From Allolobophora icterica (lineage: Eukaryota > Annelida > Clitellata > Crassiclitellata > Lumbricidae): 64,000 nt of DNA. Below are positions 42,614 to 54,353 of the stretch, one piece after another. The first letter of the stretch is position 1. Every line of letters begins with the position of its first letter. A model generated the notes under the pieces. That model searched no databases, was not told the DNA's origin, and saw only the letters and a list, made by a program, of their open reading frames with translations. The stretch spans positions 21,727,532 through 21,791,531 of the forward strand of contig OY744612.1 of the NCBI GenBank assembly GCA_963556255.1. Reading direction: 5' to 3'. Position numbers and translations under genes: made by a program.

Positions 42614-43139
42614 TATAGCATCGTTATAATGATGCACCATGCACATGTCGGACCATGACATGCTCTTGGAATTCAGTGAATGATCGTAACATCAGGCATT
42701 GAGATATTGCACCTGGCATTAACTGATTGCACTGTTACGTTAGCGTTTGCACTGATTTTCTTATGTCTTGTTTCATATTACTATCTATAGGGAATTAATC
42801 AACAATATTTTAGTTAATTGACGCGGCACTGTATTAGTAAATAACCGCGAAAACATTGAGCTAAAATTGTCCCAAATTTGACCTGCAAGGCCTTGGACAG
42901 ACCAAGCGGTGCTGCATGGGAAGGAACGAAGAGTCACGTGATTTGAACGATGAAGGTCGCAGCCAATCAAGCGGCAGAGCATCGACAAATCAAAAACAAA
43001 GGATGAAGGTGATACAACTCGAACAACAAGGAGTTGAAAAATGGAGGTACTTTTGTAGGAGTTTGCTGCGGTTGACTCAATTAACGAAGGTTATAGCTAC
43101 AACGTAAAGCTGAATCGTAGCTTCATTATCCTAATATCG
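42614..43139. other. Intron or intergenic, no feature
   Basis: The first 80 bases resemble 12.52-12.60 kb of unit 1; after that there is no homology between units. I see no gene. Confidence 0.45.
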
Positions 43140-43440
43140 ATTGCCCTAACACTTCTCCGCCCTTCCGTCACCTCGTCTCTTAAATTTGCGAATCGCTCCA
43201 CAGCCATAGCAGTCCCACCCTCTGAAACAAACTCCCACCAGTATTATGAGAAATATCGGATCCATCCTAGGAACTCATCTAAACCTCACCTCTTGCAATC
43301 TCTCCGCAGGTCTTTCACACAAAACAGAAAACACTGCTCTTTCACAAATCCTATCCGACTCCTCTTCTCCTAACCTCCCTCGCCGTTGCAACCCTAAAGA
43401 TCCGTCTACACCACGGATAAGACCTGATAATAATTAATTA
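43140..43440 (+). pseudogene. LINE 3' end
   Basis: The forward frame around 43140-43300 gives a LLRPSVTSSLKFANRSTAIA stretch, then, across frameshifts, SDPSYEL-like and FHTKLKTLLF-like segments. These are the C-terminal tail of a CR1-like LINE. The enzyme core is absent. Confidence 0.55.
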
Positions 43441-43960
43441 CGTTAATATTCGCAAGATAGGATTTAATCAGATTCATTGCAGCTGTGTCATTATTTCTAC
43501 ATGTATTAATATACGTTTATCAAAAATCTAAAGAATGTCTGTCTTCTTGATGAACTCTCTCTAACTTAGGTAATATTCATTCTCCTTTTCACAAAGAGGC
43601 TGAAAGCTTATCGCCACCGGCACATTGTCAAACTCGGTGACTTCTATATTATCTCTGTACGTCCGAGGTTCAAACATGCGGCGCTGTAATTTTTACTTAC
43701 TCTTTCTGTTTCTACTAATAAAGCTTTCCGGTGATACCGCCATATCAGCTTCTTGAATATAAGCATTGGACAGGATTATTCGTCCTTGATCATCAAGTAT
43801 TTTGGTAACTGTGAATTGCTGATCATTTTCATTCACGATAATAAGTGTAAGAAAATGTCATATCAGACATAACTTCACTGTGTAATAAAAGAAACCTTGT
43901 GGAAGATAAATAGCTTTCCAATAGAAATGGAAGAATCCGCATTTTCTACGCCCTAGTAGA
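43441..43960. other. No feature recognised
   Basis: AT-rich sequence with no gene, no clear repeat and no match elsewhere in the window. Confidence 0.4.
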
Positions 43961-44278
43961 CAGGCCCGGCTCAAGACATTTGGCGGCCCTGGGCAAATCG
44001 GCAAATCGGCGGCCCTAAGCACAAAAAAAGTTGATGACCTTTTTTTTTTTTAGTCATTCACCTCTTTTAGCACGTAATAATAGGAATTTTTTTTTCGAAA
44101 ATCCGCACATCAGCGGCCCTAAGCACAAAAAAAGTTGATGACCTTTTTTTTTTAGTCATTCACCTCTTTTAGCTTATAAAAATGGTCAAATTTTTTTGAA
44201 AATTGGAAAGTTGGCGGCCCCTAAAAATCGGCGGCCCTGGGCGGTTGCCCACTTGCCCATATGGACGAACCGGGCCTG
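43961..44278. mobile_element. hAT-type MITE, 318 bp
   Basis: Starts CAGGCCCGGCTCAAG, ends CGAACCGGGCCTG, with a perfect 8-bp duplication CTAGTAGA (43953-43960 and 44279-44286). Internally duplicated: CGGCGGCCCTAAGCACAAAA and GTTGATGACC occur twice. Confidence 0.92.
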
Positions 44279-44286
44279 CTAGTAGA

Positions 44287-44884
44287 AGATAAAGCCAGTT
44301 CCTTATTTCTCTACAAACAATTGCTGTTTTCAAGAAGCATCATGATACTATTCGGCACGAAAGTATGAATCAGTCAACTGGCGTAAACTTTTCCAAAATA
44401 TTAGGGGGGTTGGTTATTCATTCTACTTGTTGCATTGGGTGTACAGTCCAAAGTTTAATTTGCTAAGCAGAGAAATTCAGTTTTTTAATGTTAATAAATC
44501 TGGCGAAGCTTCTGTAAGAGGAAGTTTTGTATTAAGAGAAATGAAACCCAAATACTCACGGTATTTTGCAGAAGACCTATTCGTAAAAAAATGAAGGCGA
44601 GCGCAATTTTGTTAATATAGGCCCCTAGGTATGGAAGGTTTTTAAAGGTGTAAGCTTGTGGGCCAATACAGTTGGTCATAAATTTAGCAAAAGTAATTAA
44701 TTCAAACGGTACAAAACCCCAGGCACTTCGATTGCTCTCTATGGAAGTACGGAATGCAACAGACACCGCACAGTGAACAGTATTATTAACACAGGTGTAG
44801 TTAGCGATTTCAATATAATGGAAGAATTGGTCGACTTATTGCCACGAGAGTAACAACCACAGGGCGTGACATAGTTTAGTGGCA
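44287..44884. other. No feature recognised
   Basis: AT-rich, with no gene or repeat that I can support. Confidence 0.4.
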
Positions 44885-45030
44885 CGCAGAGTTAGAGCCC
44901 TGCGCCGGCCGCGCCGCGCCGCCGCCGCCGACATTTCGAGGGCGCCGCCGCCGCCGATTTTTGTTTGTCGGCGCGCCGCCGCCGCCGCCGCCGCCGCCGC
45001 CGATAATCTGTCGGCGCGCCGCCGATGCCA
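44885..45030. repeat. GCCGCC-rich interspersed repeat, copy a
   Basis: AGAGCCCTGCGCCGG, then runs of GCCGCCGCC and GTCGGCGCGCC around an ATTTTTGT core. An inverted relative is at 46.36-46.51 kb, ending GGCGCAGGGCTCTA. Extreme GC in an AT-rich region; probably a MITE made of an internal tandem repeat. Confidence 0.7.
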
Positions 45031-46359
45031 GTTTGATATGCTTAATTCTTATTGTTGCATTTTTCATGTTTTGCATGATATTGGAAAGATAAGCAAACTA
45101 TTCTCAGAAATGGCACTTTGATTGGTAGGAACTCGTGTGTTAATGAAGAAGATTAAGAGTGGACATAGCTGATTACAATGTTTGTGATGTTTATCTTGAT
45201 ACCAAGAATGCATTAATTGTCTTCCTAACTAAATCCGTTTTCCTTATACTTTGATGATCTTGTCTTTGCGCCATGATACACTCAGTCATTTAAAGCGACA
45301 TCTTGTTACAAGTAGCCATTGTTTTGATACACCTGTTGCCATTTTTTAATACCTTGACAACAAAAGCAATATGCAATGCATTTGTATGTGTTCTACAGTA
45401 CTACAGTATTCCCTCATTCGTTAACTTCATGCTGAATAGCTTCTATTACTTATTGATTGTTGTCTTTGATGTCTATGGTCTTATTACAATGGTGTAAATT
45501 GTTGACTTAATGTTGTAAGATTAGAGGAGTTTATGAGTGCTATTAATATCAAGATATGCCATTTAACTTTGATTTAAGTAATAATCCTGCAGAAGGGAAG
45601 GAATAATTGATTAATACTTTTGGCTGGATTCTATTCAGGTAAACAGTATCAGTTGACACAGGTTTTGACTTAGTACGTATAGTATCAAGAATGGTCTTTT
45701 TCAGTTTAGTCTAATACAAACAATGGTCTACATGTATGTGGAAACTTTAAATGGCGTGGCACCAATTCAAACGGGCAGCAGACCACCTGGTAAATTTATT
45801 GAAAAATTAACAGGAGTGAGACCACTCGACCAGTATATTACCATAGGAAAACGTATGTATTTGCATTTCACTTCATGGCTTCAGCAACCTCTGTTACTGG
45901 TAGGATGCTGTTATCCAGCATCTGCCATGTGACTTGGTGTGTAGGCCTACACTGTATCAGTGCATATGCAAGTGTATTCGTGCAATATGCAAATGCATGT
46001 TGCTTCATCTGATTACAATTTGCCAATACCTATACAGATGTGCAGTGTAATTAAGGATGTTCATAAATTTTGTAAGTCAAATGTCTGAAGGTGTCTTCTC
46101 TTTCGATCCTTTTATATGTAGTTGAGCTTCAGTGTGATGGAGTGGCTTTAGAGAACTTGGCCCTTTGACTGGTCACAGGACCAACGGCTGTTCAACTCTC
46201 ATAGTAACTCACATTGGCGTCCGGAGGAGGGGAAGGGGAGGATTTGCCCCCCTGGATTTGTGAATAGATTTTCCATGCAAAACCGTCATTTTGCCCCCTT
46301 AGAAAATTTTTACCCTCCTCCGGAAAAATTCCTGCGGATGTTCATGGCGACTCATGTTT
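45031..46359. other. No gene recognised
   Basis: AT-rich. Short forward frames (45303-45497, 45723-45932) have no motif. A GC-rich patch at 46.21-46.33 kb (GGAGGAGGGGAAGG, then CCCTCCTCCGGAA) looks like inverted ends of a small MITE of about 120 bp. Confidence 0.4.
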
Positions 46360-46506
46360 CTGACTAGGGCGCGCCGCGCCGCGCCGACGCCGACATTTTG
46401 TGGACGCCGCCGCCGCCGATTTTTGTTCGTCGGCGCGCCGCCGCCGCCGACCAAAAATGACCGGCGCGCCGCCGCCGACACTATGACGTCGGCGCAGGGC
46501 TCTACG
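46360..46506. repeat. GCCGCC-rich interspersed repeat, copy b
   Basis: Reverse-oriented relative of 44885-45030, with GGCGCGCCGCCGCCG blocks and the terminal GGCGCAGGGCTCTA. Open frames here (Arg/Ala/Pro-rich) are composition artefacts. Confidence 0.7.
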
Positions 46507-46746
46507 CAGAGTGCGCTGATGACGTTGGTCTACAGTGGAACAAACTAATGTCTTTGGATACGTGCGGTACCACATCAAAATCTTCCATCGAGCGGACTTT
46601 CGCAGCTCTGTTCTCCGGGAAGGTAGTAAGGCAAATAAAGGTGATTCCTCCCGCGGTCCAAGTAGAGTAGATTTTCCTTTCTCTAACCAGTTTCTTAGCG
46701 TGAGAATAGATGCGAGCGTTTAGTTGAGTCAAGTGTTTGTTGATGC

Positions 46747-46795
46747 CAGAGGCGGCGATCCCAGGTGGTTGAGGGGGACAAGAATCCCCACCTTT

Positions 46796-46838
<43 letters not shown>

Positions 46839-47331
46839 GAATCCTTTTATTGAAGCCATTTGAAGTACAAGGTAAATACAACATAAAAGTTTGAACTTTG
46901 GCAACAAGAGGAGACCCAAAAGGGATCTTGATCCCGCTTAGCAGGGCCACCTAGTTAACATTTATCGTAATACAAGTAAATGGCAGCACAATCAATACTT
47001 TTAACGGCAACATCGATCAAGTTATATGGTCAGCAGGTAAAAGAAACAATGATAGAACGAACTCTTAACTAAAGAACTTAACTATCAGTACACATGGATT
47101 CCAACTAAGGTATACAGATCAATATTCATTAGTTAAAAAGAGATGAAAAAAACAAAAAAACAGTGGGGGACACATCATACATTGCCCCCCAATTTTGAAG
47201 AAACACCAAAAACGTCGAACAATGTTTCGCGCATAACCTCTTTTTTCAGCAGATCAGTTCAAAACTCTATTGACCAAATCAGTTCAAAAGTGTCCCCCCC
47301 CCCACCTGTCAAAAGAAGATCGCCGCCGCTG
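46747..47331. mobile_element. hAT-type element carrying a LINE tail
   Basis: Starts CAGAGGCGGCGATCCC, ends GATCGCCGCCGCTG, with flanks GTTGATGC and TTTTATGC (6 of 8). Inside, (AATC)n at 46797-46840, then TTTTATTGAAGCCATTTGAAG and an untranslated stretch, reads as the reverse complement of a LINE 3' end with a GATT tail. Confidence 0.65.
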
Positions 47332-48030
47332 TTTTATGCAAATCGGCGTAGCATTATGATGAGAATCTTCCGATTGAAGAGATTTTCTAGCCGTGAAGGC
47401 CATATTTCTGGATCTTCGTGTATATAAATAGTCGATTTCTGTTACTGCCCTTGCGGGTATTCGGTGGGCAGCTGATATGTCTACATCTGATATATCAAGG
47501 CCCAATACAGATCTCCAAGATTGCCTTTCTTCCTGATTGCTCGGATCGGGACAATGATGAATGATCGATGCAGTCGGTTGGTTCAGCTAAGCCGTGTAAA
47601 TTTTCAAGTCATCGAGAGGTACTTTAAAGTGTTTGTTTTCTTATTCAAGTGAACTGATTTTCTGGCACAATGAATTGATAGGATGAAATCCTTCAATACC
47701 GCTACCCGTTTGAATGGATGCCATATCTCTTAGGTCTCCGCGTGCGCCACTGCCCGCACTCTGGTAGTGCAAGTCTCAAGCATGGATTAAGAAGGAGGGA
47801 AACGCTAATCATCTTTATTACAACACAGCGCCTTTAAACTAACTAACTAACTGTGCGAGACCGAGATCCAAACATCTGAAGTAAGCCAATGACCATCTGT
47901 ATGAATCGTTCATCTGGAATTCGAGGGACTCTTTCCAGAGACACATACGTTGAAGAAATTTATCTTGATCCATGTTATTTGGTGGAAGCAGGCCTAGTGG
48001 TAATAAAGAATTTTATGTTCAATGTTTCAG
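47332..48030. other. Non-coding; the last 150 bases match copy 1 before the linker exon
   Basis: From about 47880 the sequence aligns to 16.11-16.26 kb (TGACCATCTGT, then ATTCGAGGGACTCTTTCCA). No separate gene is supported; the forward frame 47889-48089 is chance plus the linker exon. Confidence 0.5.
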
Positions 48031-48085
48031 ACCTCCAGACGAGATGGAATCTAAATCCGACCCAAGCTACCAATTGTCTGCTTTG
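48031..48085 (+). CDS. Locus copy 2, exon: 18-codon linker (PPDEM...)
   Basis: Same length and phases as 16262-16316 (phase 2 in, phase 0 out), between AATGTTTCAG and GTGAGT. It reads PPDEMESKSDPSYQLSAL. If this is instead a first exon, the ATG is at 48044. Confidence 0.6.
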
Positions 48086-49336
48086 GTGAGTTAAAGTTTG
48101 TAATTTAAATACCAAAAATCCTAAAATGTCTGCATGTCAAACAGCAACTTACAAGTACAACGGACATGTTAGGCACTGTGTTATAATATGTTAACTGTGG
48201 TCAGCAAGTTAGATTTGTTATCGACTTGTCATTAGTGATTTCTCGTCCTTTGTTCTGGCAGAAAGTGTACAATCTGGCATTTGGTCAAGCTTCTTTTGGG
48301 GAGTTAAAACTTGGCTTAAACACAAAATCCTAAAACGAATTTCAACTAGACAACTAAGGAATTCTCAGCTATGACAGTGGTATCTCTTCCTTTATTCTAA
48401 ACCGAAATTATACAATCCGACATTCGACGTGGTTTTGATACCACCATTCTAGAATAAAGTATACTGTAAACTGCCACGTCGAGTCTGCATTTGAAGCATC
48501 ACCAAGCACCTTCTATTTCATTATGTAAAAGACACTCCAGTTATAGTATTGCGGCATGGTGCTTTAATTAGATTTGTTTGGGGTTACTGATTCAAGCTGG
48601 CAGGGGTCGTGAAAGATTTCACCCAATAATTCATTAGAAAACGAGCAGAGACAAGGTCAGCGGTCGCCATAGAAAAATTCTACGTCTACACTTACATTTA
48701 GGTGAAGGCAGAATTCCCCTTATTGTTTCAGACTATTTCTCATTCGAGTGTAGGCCCTATACAATAAAATTATTTTCTACCCTATATTGGAAAACGGGAA
48801 GGGGTGTCACCCAATAATTAATTAGAAAACGAGAAGGGGTGTCACCCAATAATACATTAGAAAACGGGAATTACGGGAAGATGTCACCCAATATCTCATC
48901 ATAAAACAGACGAGGTCATGAATACAGTCGCTATAGAAAATTGTACGTCAACATTTACATTTAGGTGAAGGCAGAATTCCCCTTCCTGTTTCAGACTATT
49001 TCTCGTTAGAGTTACTTATTTTGTTTCAGACTTTTTCTCATTCGAGTGCAGACAAATTATTTTCTGCCCTATAATGGAAAAGGGGAAGGGTGTCACCCAA
49101 TAATTAATTAGAAAACGGGAAGAATGTCACCCAATAATACATTCGAAAACGGGAAGGATGCCACCCAATAATTCATTAGTAAATGAGAAGGATGTCACTT
49201 AATAATTCATTAGAAAACGCGCAGAGACATCGGTCGCAATAGAGAAATTGAACGTCTGCATTTATATTTAAATGAAGGCGGTATTTCGCTTATTGCTTCA
49301 GACTATTTCTCATTACTTCTACCTAACCATGAGGAC
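48086..49336. other. Intron with scattered minisatellite units
   Basis: Aligns with 16.32-19.1 kb of unit 1 but has only about ten units of the ATTCATTAGAAAAC minisatellite, in three clusters (48.61-48.66, 48.79-48.89, 49.08-49.22 kb), many with GGGTGTCACCC variants. Confidence 0.65.
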
Positions 49337-50673
49337 TATACCCCGTGATCGATCGAGTCAGTCGATCAAGTTGGTCGAAACTCGGCCAAGTCGAGTCGGT
49401 CGAAAAATATTCGACTCGATCGACTTGTCAAAACATTCGATCGACTCGTTGTTTCCTCGACTTGACTCGACTCTGCAATATTTTACTTACTATTTTTGTC
49501 GGCTACTCACCCAATGCCCAAACTCATCTTTTTACACGATAATTTTCTTTTGCTCAACAACTAAGTGTGCATATTGTGAGCGAGTGCACATAACTGCAGA
49601 ACTTCCAACAGTTGATAGAGTTTACAATTATAGGCGTAGATTAACTGGAGACTAAACTCAGGTTTAAAAACAATCAACAAAACAACCGCATTTTAAATAT
49701 GCCGATGATTGTTACCTTGCCGTCTCCGCATCAAGCATCACTAGCACTAAGATGGAATTCGAGCACATTATTGCCGGGATACACAGGCAGTAATGTTTTA
49801 ATATTATGAGCAAGATAAAGTTATTTAAGCTCACTTGCCTCTCTCTGCGCCCACGGCCCTATAACCGTTTGCGCCCACGGCCCTATAACCGTGAGTTTCC
49901 AAGGTATGATAACTTGTCTCAGAAATGCCTCCTCGCTAGGATGCTATACAAATGACTATGCTCTCCCTGGATCTGGCTACTTTACTCCTCTTCGACCCCT
50001 CCTCGTCTCACTTGATTCGTAATTGCTCCTTTCTTATTATAATTGTTTGATTATAACCAGTCTACCATGTTTGATTGTAATATGTTAACCATGTAGGCTA
50101 CAGCGCTGTGCGTTTGCTAGTGCTTTTTTTAATAAAGAATATATATACTTACTTAGTTACGTTAACAATTTTCGGACAATGAATAATAGTTGTACTTGTA
50201 ATAACTGTCATATACTGGGGTAGCTTTGTTTCGCTGTTCTCTTTAACCTTAAAATGCATTACAGACTACTATAGCAACTATCTTGAGTAATCTTGAGCAG
50301 TTTAAAGTCTTTTGTCTGGGAGTGTGCAGTATGAATTTTTGAGAGATTAGCTCAAGTCAACCACAAACTAGATCATTATAATGCCTGAAATTTTACTTAC
50401 CAGTTCAATTACAGTTTGACAGTTTGATGAACAGTGTGCAATTGAACTTCATAAGTAATTTAGGTACTGGAATATAAGAACGCAACATTCGTCAGCAATT
50501 TTAGCCAAGAGACTAGGCTACAGTCCAAGTCGACAAAATCGACCAAGTCGATCGTTTATTTGACAAGTCGATCAAGTCGACGAGAGGTCGACTAGTCGAC
50601 AAAGTCGATCGAGTCGATCGTCGGCCGAGCCAAGTCGATCATAGCAGTTCGACTCGATCGATCACGGGGTATA
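49337..50673. mobile_element. DNA transposon, 1.34 kb, built on GATCGAGTCGA repeats
   Basis: Starts TATACCCCGTGATCGATCG and ends CGATCGATCACGGGGTATA (19-base inverted repeat), flanked by ATGAGGAC and ACGAGGAC (7 of 8). Unit 1 has the empty site at 19.13 kb (CCTGAGGACTGC). About 140 bases inside each end consist of (A)GTCGATC/GACTCGA motifs in both orientations. The middle is unrelated AT-rich sequence without a transposase. The 8-bp duplication fits hAT- or P-like groups, but the TATA start is unusual for hAT. Confidence 0.88.
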
Positions 50674-50895
50674 ACGAGGACTGCTTCTGTTCTTTCATCC
50701 GCATATATAGCATGCCTTTCAAAACGAGGCGATTCTGTTTGGGACTGTATTTGCAACGCCGAACTTAGGGGCATGCGAACCGTCTGGTCGAACAGGGCCT
50801 GCAACTTAGGGGGTCCGAAAATGTCACAGAAAATTAACATGAACAAGACACCCTAATAATAATTATGGCTTCAAATAAATGTTCTCTTTTTTATT

Positions 50896-51001
50896 AATAA
50901 AATTAAAGTCAAATGGTACCAAGTTGGTACCATTTGACTTTTATTTTATTGTTGTACTTGTTAATATAAGTTGCGCAAGTCAAAACAAGTTGACTTGCGC
51001 A
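50896..51001. repeat. Two adjacent perfect or near-perfect palindromes
   Basis: 50896-50950 is a palindrome with 27-base arms around a single G and one mismatch (centre GGTACCAAGTTGGTACC). 50972-51001 has 12-base arms TGCGCAAGTCAA and TTGACTTGCGCA around AACAAG. Both contain AAGTCAA. Probably a small fold-back element. Confidence 0.85.
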
Positions 51002-51179
51002 TGGGGGCCAGTACAGTATACTCTGCACATGGCCTGAAATATATTAAGGCCATCACTGGTATTTGCTAGATTGGACGTCAGAGTGGATATGTTGATAGGC
51101 TGCTGCACCACTAGAACCAATCTCAACCCTCACGCGGCTATTTGCATGGGAAAATTGTCGCGGAAACCGCTCCCATGCT

Positions 51180-51405
51180 TCACCGGACCGTAGAGGTCCA
51201 GGACCACCCAGGCCCCTGACCTTAGAGGTCCAGGACCACCTAGGCCCCTTCAAGACCGTAGAGGTCCAGGACCACCCAGGCCCCGGACTGTAGAGGCCTG
51301 CTCCCCGATCTTAGAGGACCAGGACCACCCAAGCCCGGACCGTAGACGTCCCTTCCGAACCGTATAGGTCCCGGACCCTATAGATCCCGGACTGAATAGG
51401 TCCCG
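51180..51405. repeat. Minisatellite of about 38 bp, GTAGAGGTCCAGGACCACC
   Basis: Five to seven decaying units of GACCGTAGAGGTCCAGGACC plus ACCCAGGCCCC, then shorter GGACCGTATAGGTCCC units. Each unit contains the palindrome GGTCCAGGACC. Confidence 0.85.
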
Positions 51406-51952
51406 GACCGTAAATGTTTCCCTCCGTATAGGACGTATTTAAGAAGAGGCTGAGGAAATTGTGTGTGCTTGTGTGCTTGTTCTTGTTTTTGTGGTTGCGG
51501 AAATGGAGAGAAGAATCAGCTGCGTCAAATCAGAGGAATTTTCCAAAGAGTACTCAAAAAGAGGTCCGAGTCCGGTTATCAGAGGGCCACCTCAAGAGAG
51601 GATGCAAAGCAGCTATTAAGGCGGGTGTTGCTTAGGGAGAGAAGAATTGGAAGTCTGAAGATCAGATGAGTCAGGGTAGAGTGCTTGAAAAGGTGAGACT
51701 TCAGTGTTCAGTGGAAAATCCGTGGGTGATAGATAGGAAGGCACGAGGAGGTGGAGGGTGAGAGCGAAACCGTCAATCTGCGGAACTCGGGGGGAAGTTG
51801 TTACAGAGGCGTGGTGCTGTGTCTGATATAGCTCGGTTGGAGACCTTGATATGAGTAGACTATTGACCGGGGGTGGGGAAAGAGTGCGATACAAACGCCC
51901 AGAATTTTCAAAAATGCGTAAACACTAATAGCTTTGTTTTCTGTGGATGTAG

Positions 51953-52136
51953 GCCTGTGCGCACATCAACCAACTACCAGATGTGGTGCTAGAACAGATT
52001 CTTCGGAAAGCTTGTCTTTTCAAGAGTAGTTCACTGACAACTGAAGATCTTCTCGCATTGGCTTCAGTTGACTATAACTGATATCACCAGTTGAAGAAGA
52101 AAAGGTTGCACCAGCAGATAAAGCGAAAGCTGGCAG
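51953..52136 (+). pseudogene. Locus copy 2, exon: F-box-like domain with in-frame TGA
   Basis: Exact counterpart of 19491-19674: same 184-base length, same acceptor (GGATGTAG) and donor (GCAG/GTAAAA). The F-box-like start is canonical here (LPDVVLEQIL). Codon 43 of the exon is TGA (52079-52081) where copy 1 has TGG for the Trp of the C-x-x-W position, and the preceding Cys is Asp. Skipping the exon would break the frame (184 is not divisible by 3). Translation of a joined transcript would stop here, after propeller 1. A truncated product, a null allele and a base-call error are all possible. Confidence 0.8.
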
Positions 52137-52743
52137 GTAAAACCCGATAAATAAAACGAGATTGGTTTCGTCTTGCAAGTTAGTGTAGGCCTATAGTTCA
52201 GTTGGAGTAAAAGGTGCCTACACATAGGCCTACTTGCCTCGACGACTCTGATCTGCACTAAACCAATTTGACGGGCTAGGTTCCTACAGATATAGCCTTA
52301 TGAAATTCGGACAAGCCACTATTGGCTTTTCATATCGCTAGCGATGATGCTTGCTACTAGATGATCAAGAGTCGAATACACTTTATAAGAAGATATATAT
52401 GCCAACATGCAAACTACATTATATGTGTAGACGCAAAGCGCAAGCCGGGAGGTTTGTGCTACGGGCGTTGCGCATCGGCGATCTATAGAGCCGAGTCAAT
52501 CTGTAAACAATATTCTGAGCAGAAACGCCTGAAATGAAACGCTTTAGATGTCCCTTGTATAGACAGATCGTTGTACACTAACATAAAGCAGTGTGTTACG
52601 TGTTAAGCGAACTCATTTGAATGACGAAATTCTAGCTAAGTTAAGGCATCGCTACACCAGCTTTGTAACAACTCACCAGATAAACCCTACTGGCAAATAA
52701 CAACCATGAAATAACAGCTTACTGGGTATAACATTCTTTGCAG
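52137..52743. other. Intron, alignable with 19.68-20.39 kb
   Basis: Non-coding. A TAGGCCTA insertion at 52186-52193 is absent from unit 1. Confidence 0.55.
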
Positions 52744-53079
52744 CCCACGCTCGCGCGGTGCAATACCGAAAACATACGATAAGAAACAACCAGAAATACT
52801 TAACTGAAAGCATTCAACCAGTGGCAAAGGCTGTTCAGCTACAAGAAGGCGCCGCTCCTTCAAGAGAAAAAGGTCTTATCGATCGGTTGCATGAGGCGGA
52901 ATGTCTCTCCGACAAACAGCTGAGACTCTTTAGAGGGAGAAATCAGCGATCCAGAGAAATGACCAAAGAAATCCTGAAAATCGCTCGATCATATGACGTG
53001 ACGCAATACGCTACGTTTGTTGAATGTCTACGTCAGACCGGACAACTGATGCCAGCCGATGTACTGGAACGAGGCGGAG
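52744..53079 (+). CDS. Locus copy 2, exon: CARD-like death-fold domain
   Basis: Same length (336 bases), phases and splice sites as 20390-20725. The frame is intact, and the CARD signature at its end reads YATFVECLRQTGQLMPADVL. Differences from copy 1 are mostly conservative (for example DRLHEAE for DRLQETE, KEILKIARSYDV for KELLKIARSFEV). That this exon stays open, despite the stop in the preceding exon, suggests that the TGA is recent or that the downstream part is still used. Confidence 0.75.
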
Positions 53080-53919
53080 GTATACAGCTCGTTTTGCGTC
53101 ACAATTTATTACGTAATTCTGCCTAGTTACATTGCGTCACAATACCGTATTATTATTACGTAATACTGCCCAGTAAAAATGCCTCAGAATATCGTATCAT
53201 TTACCATATAGTACAGTAACTGTCTAGTAAAGATGCGCCACGATACCGTATTATTATTATGTAAAATTGCCTAGTAACCATGCGTTACAATGCCGTATTA
53301 TAATCATACTAGTGTATTTGCCCGTCATATTATGACGTCATATTATAGGCCTCTATGTATTGCTGATTATCGCCGTCGTCAAGACCGTCGTCGTCAAGAC
53401 AAACGGTTTGTGTTTCACAATAGAACCGAACCCGTTTGTGACGTAGCGTCCCCCGACAGACGGACACTATATGGATATTATATGTATAATCATATAATAC
53501 TGTCTCGAAACCGTACGTCACAATACGGTTGCATTTTTTATATATTTGTGTTGCTATTGAGTCAGTGGTGCAAAGCCACGTCGCAGCTCCGTACAGTAAG
53601 TAAGTATTAACGCATTTGTTAACACGTTGACATACAATTTATAGTCTAGTGGTTAGGCTACTAGACTTTTAACTGATAAACACGACAGGGCAGAAATTTG
53701 TTTCGAAATTTTTTCTGGTCAGTCTGCTCCCTTAGCCAAATCAGCTATATTGAGTGCAGGGGCTGTACGCTGTAACTAGAACGATGAAACGGCAAGGAAG
53801 AGGAATAGCCGCCTGCCCTACTTTGCTAAGGCTAAAGAAAATGCAGTTGTTAACGCTTTCTACCCATGGCTGTTTCTCAGGCTATAGCTAAAGGAACGTT
53901 TCTTCTTCTTCTTCTTCTT

Positions 53920-53950
<31 letters not shown>

Positions 53951-54353
53951 TTCTTCTTCTTCTTCTCCTCCTCCTCCTTCTTCTTCTTCTTCTTCTTCTT
54001 CTTCCTACTCCTCCTCCTACTCCTCCTCCTACTCCTACTCCTCCTCCTGTTGACACCACTGTTTTTATGCCCTTCTTTCATAATTACCTTGTGGGCACAG
54101 CCGTTGTTTCAGGATTAAAAAACCAAAGTTAAGCGTAAGGAGGAGCATGAAAGCGCTTGAAAATGCTATGGGAAGGTTTGGCGAAACGAAAAGACCCGAA
54201 TTCTTCTCGTGCGCATGCTTGCTCTGAAACTCCACAGTTTTTAAAAGTAAGGTAGAAGTTTTAACCTCTAAACTGTATGTCTCGCCTGTATAATTTTATA
54301 CAACTGCAAGTAATGGTTCAAAGTTACAGTTTTGTGTCTCTTTGACTTTCCAG
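53080..54353. other. Intron with SINE remnant and (TTC)n
   Basis: Aligns with 20.73-21.82 kb. Contains CGTATTATTATTA-type repeats just after the exon in both copies, a tRNA-like SINE remnant (53640-53780) and a (TTC)n tract (53890-54045). No gene. Confidence 0.6.
53890..54045. repeat. (TTC)n polypyrimidine microsatellite
   Basis: Nearly pure CTT/CTC triplets, about 155 bases, 310 bases upstream of the TRADD-N-like exon; same intron position as 21310-21445. Confidence 0.95.

Larger units (their letters stand above)
50674..51952. other. Intron before F-box-like exon, copy 2
   Basis: Homologous to 19.14-19.49 kb, with about 900 bases of extra sequence: a hairpin region (50896-51001), a minisatellite (51180-51400) and the dispersed repeat at 51.53-51.85 kb. 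No gene. Confidence 0.55.

Noticed and set aside
47143..47505. Overlapping frames at 47.1-47.5 kb
   Set aside because: They cross the right boundary of a hAT-type element and show no conserved motif.
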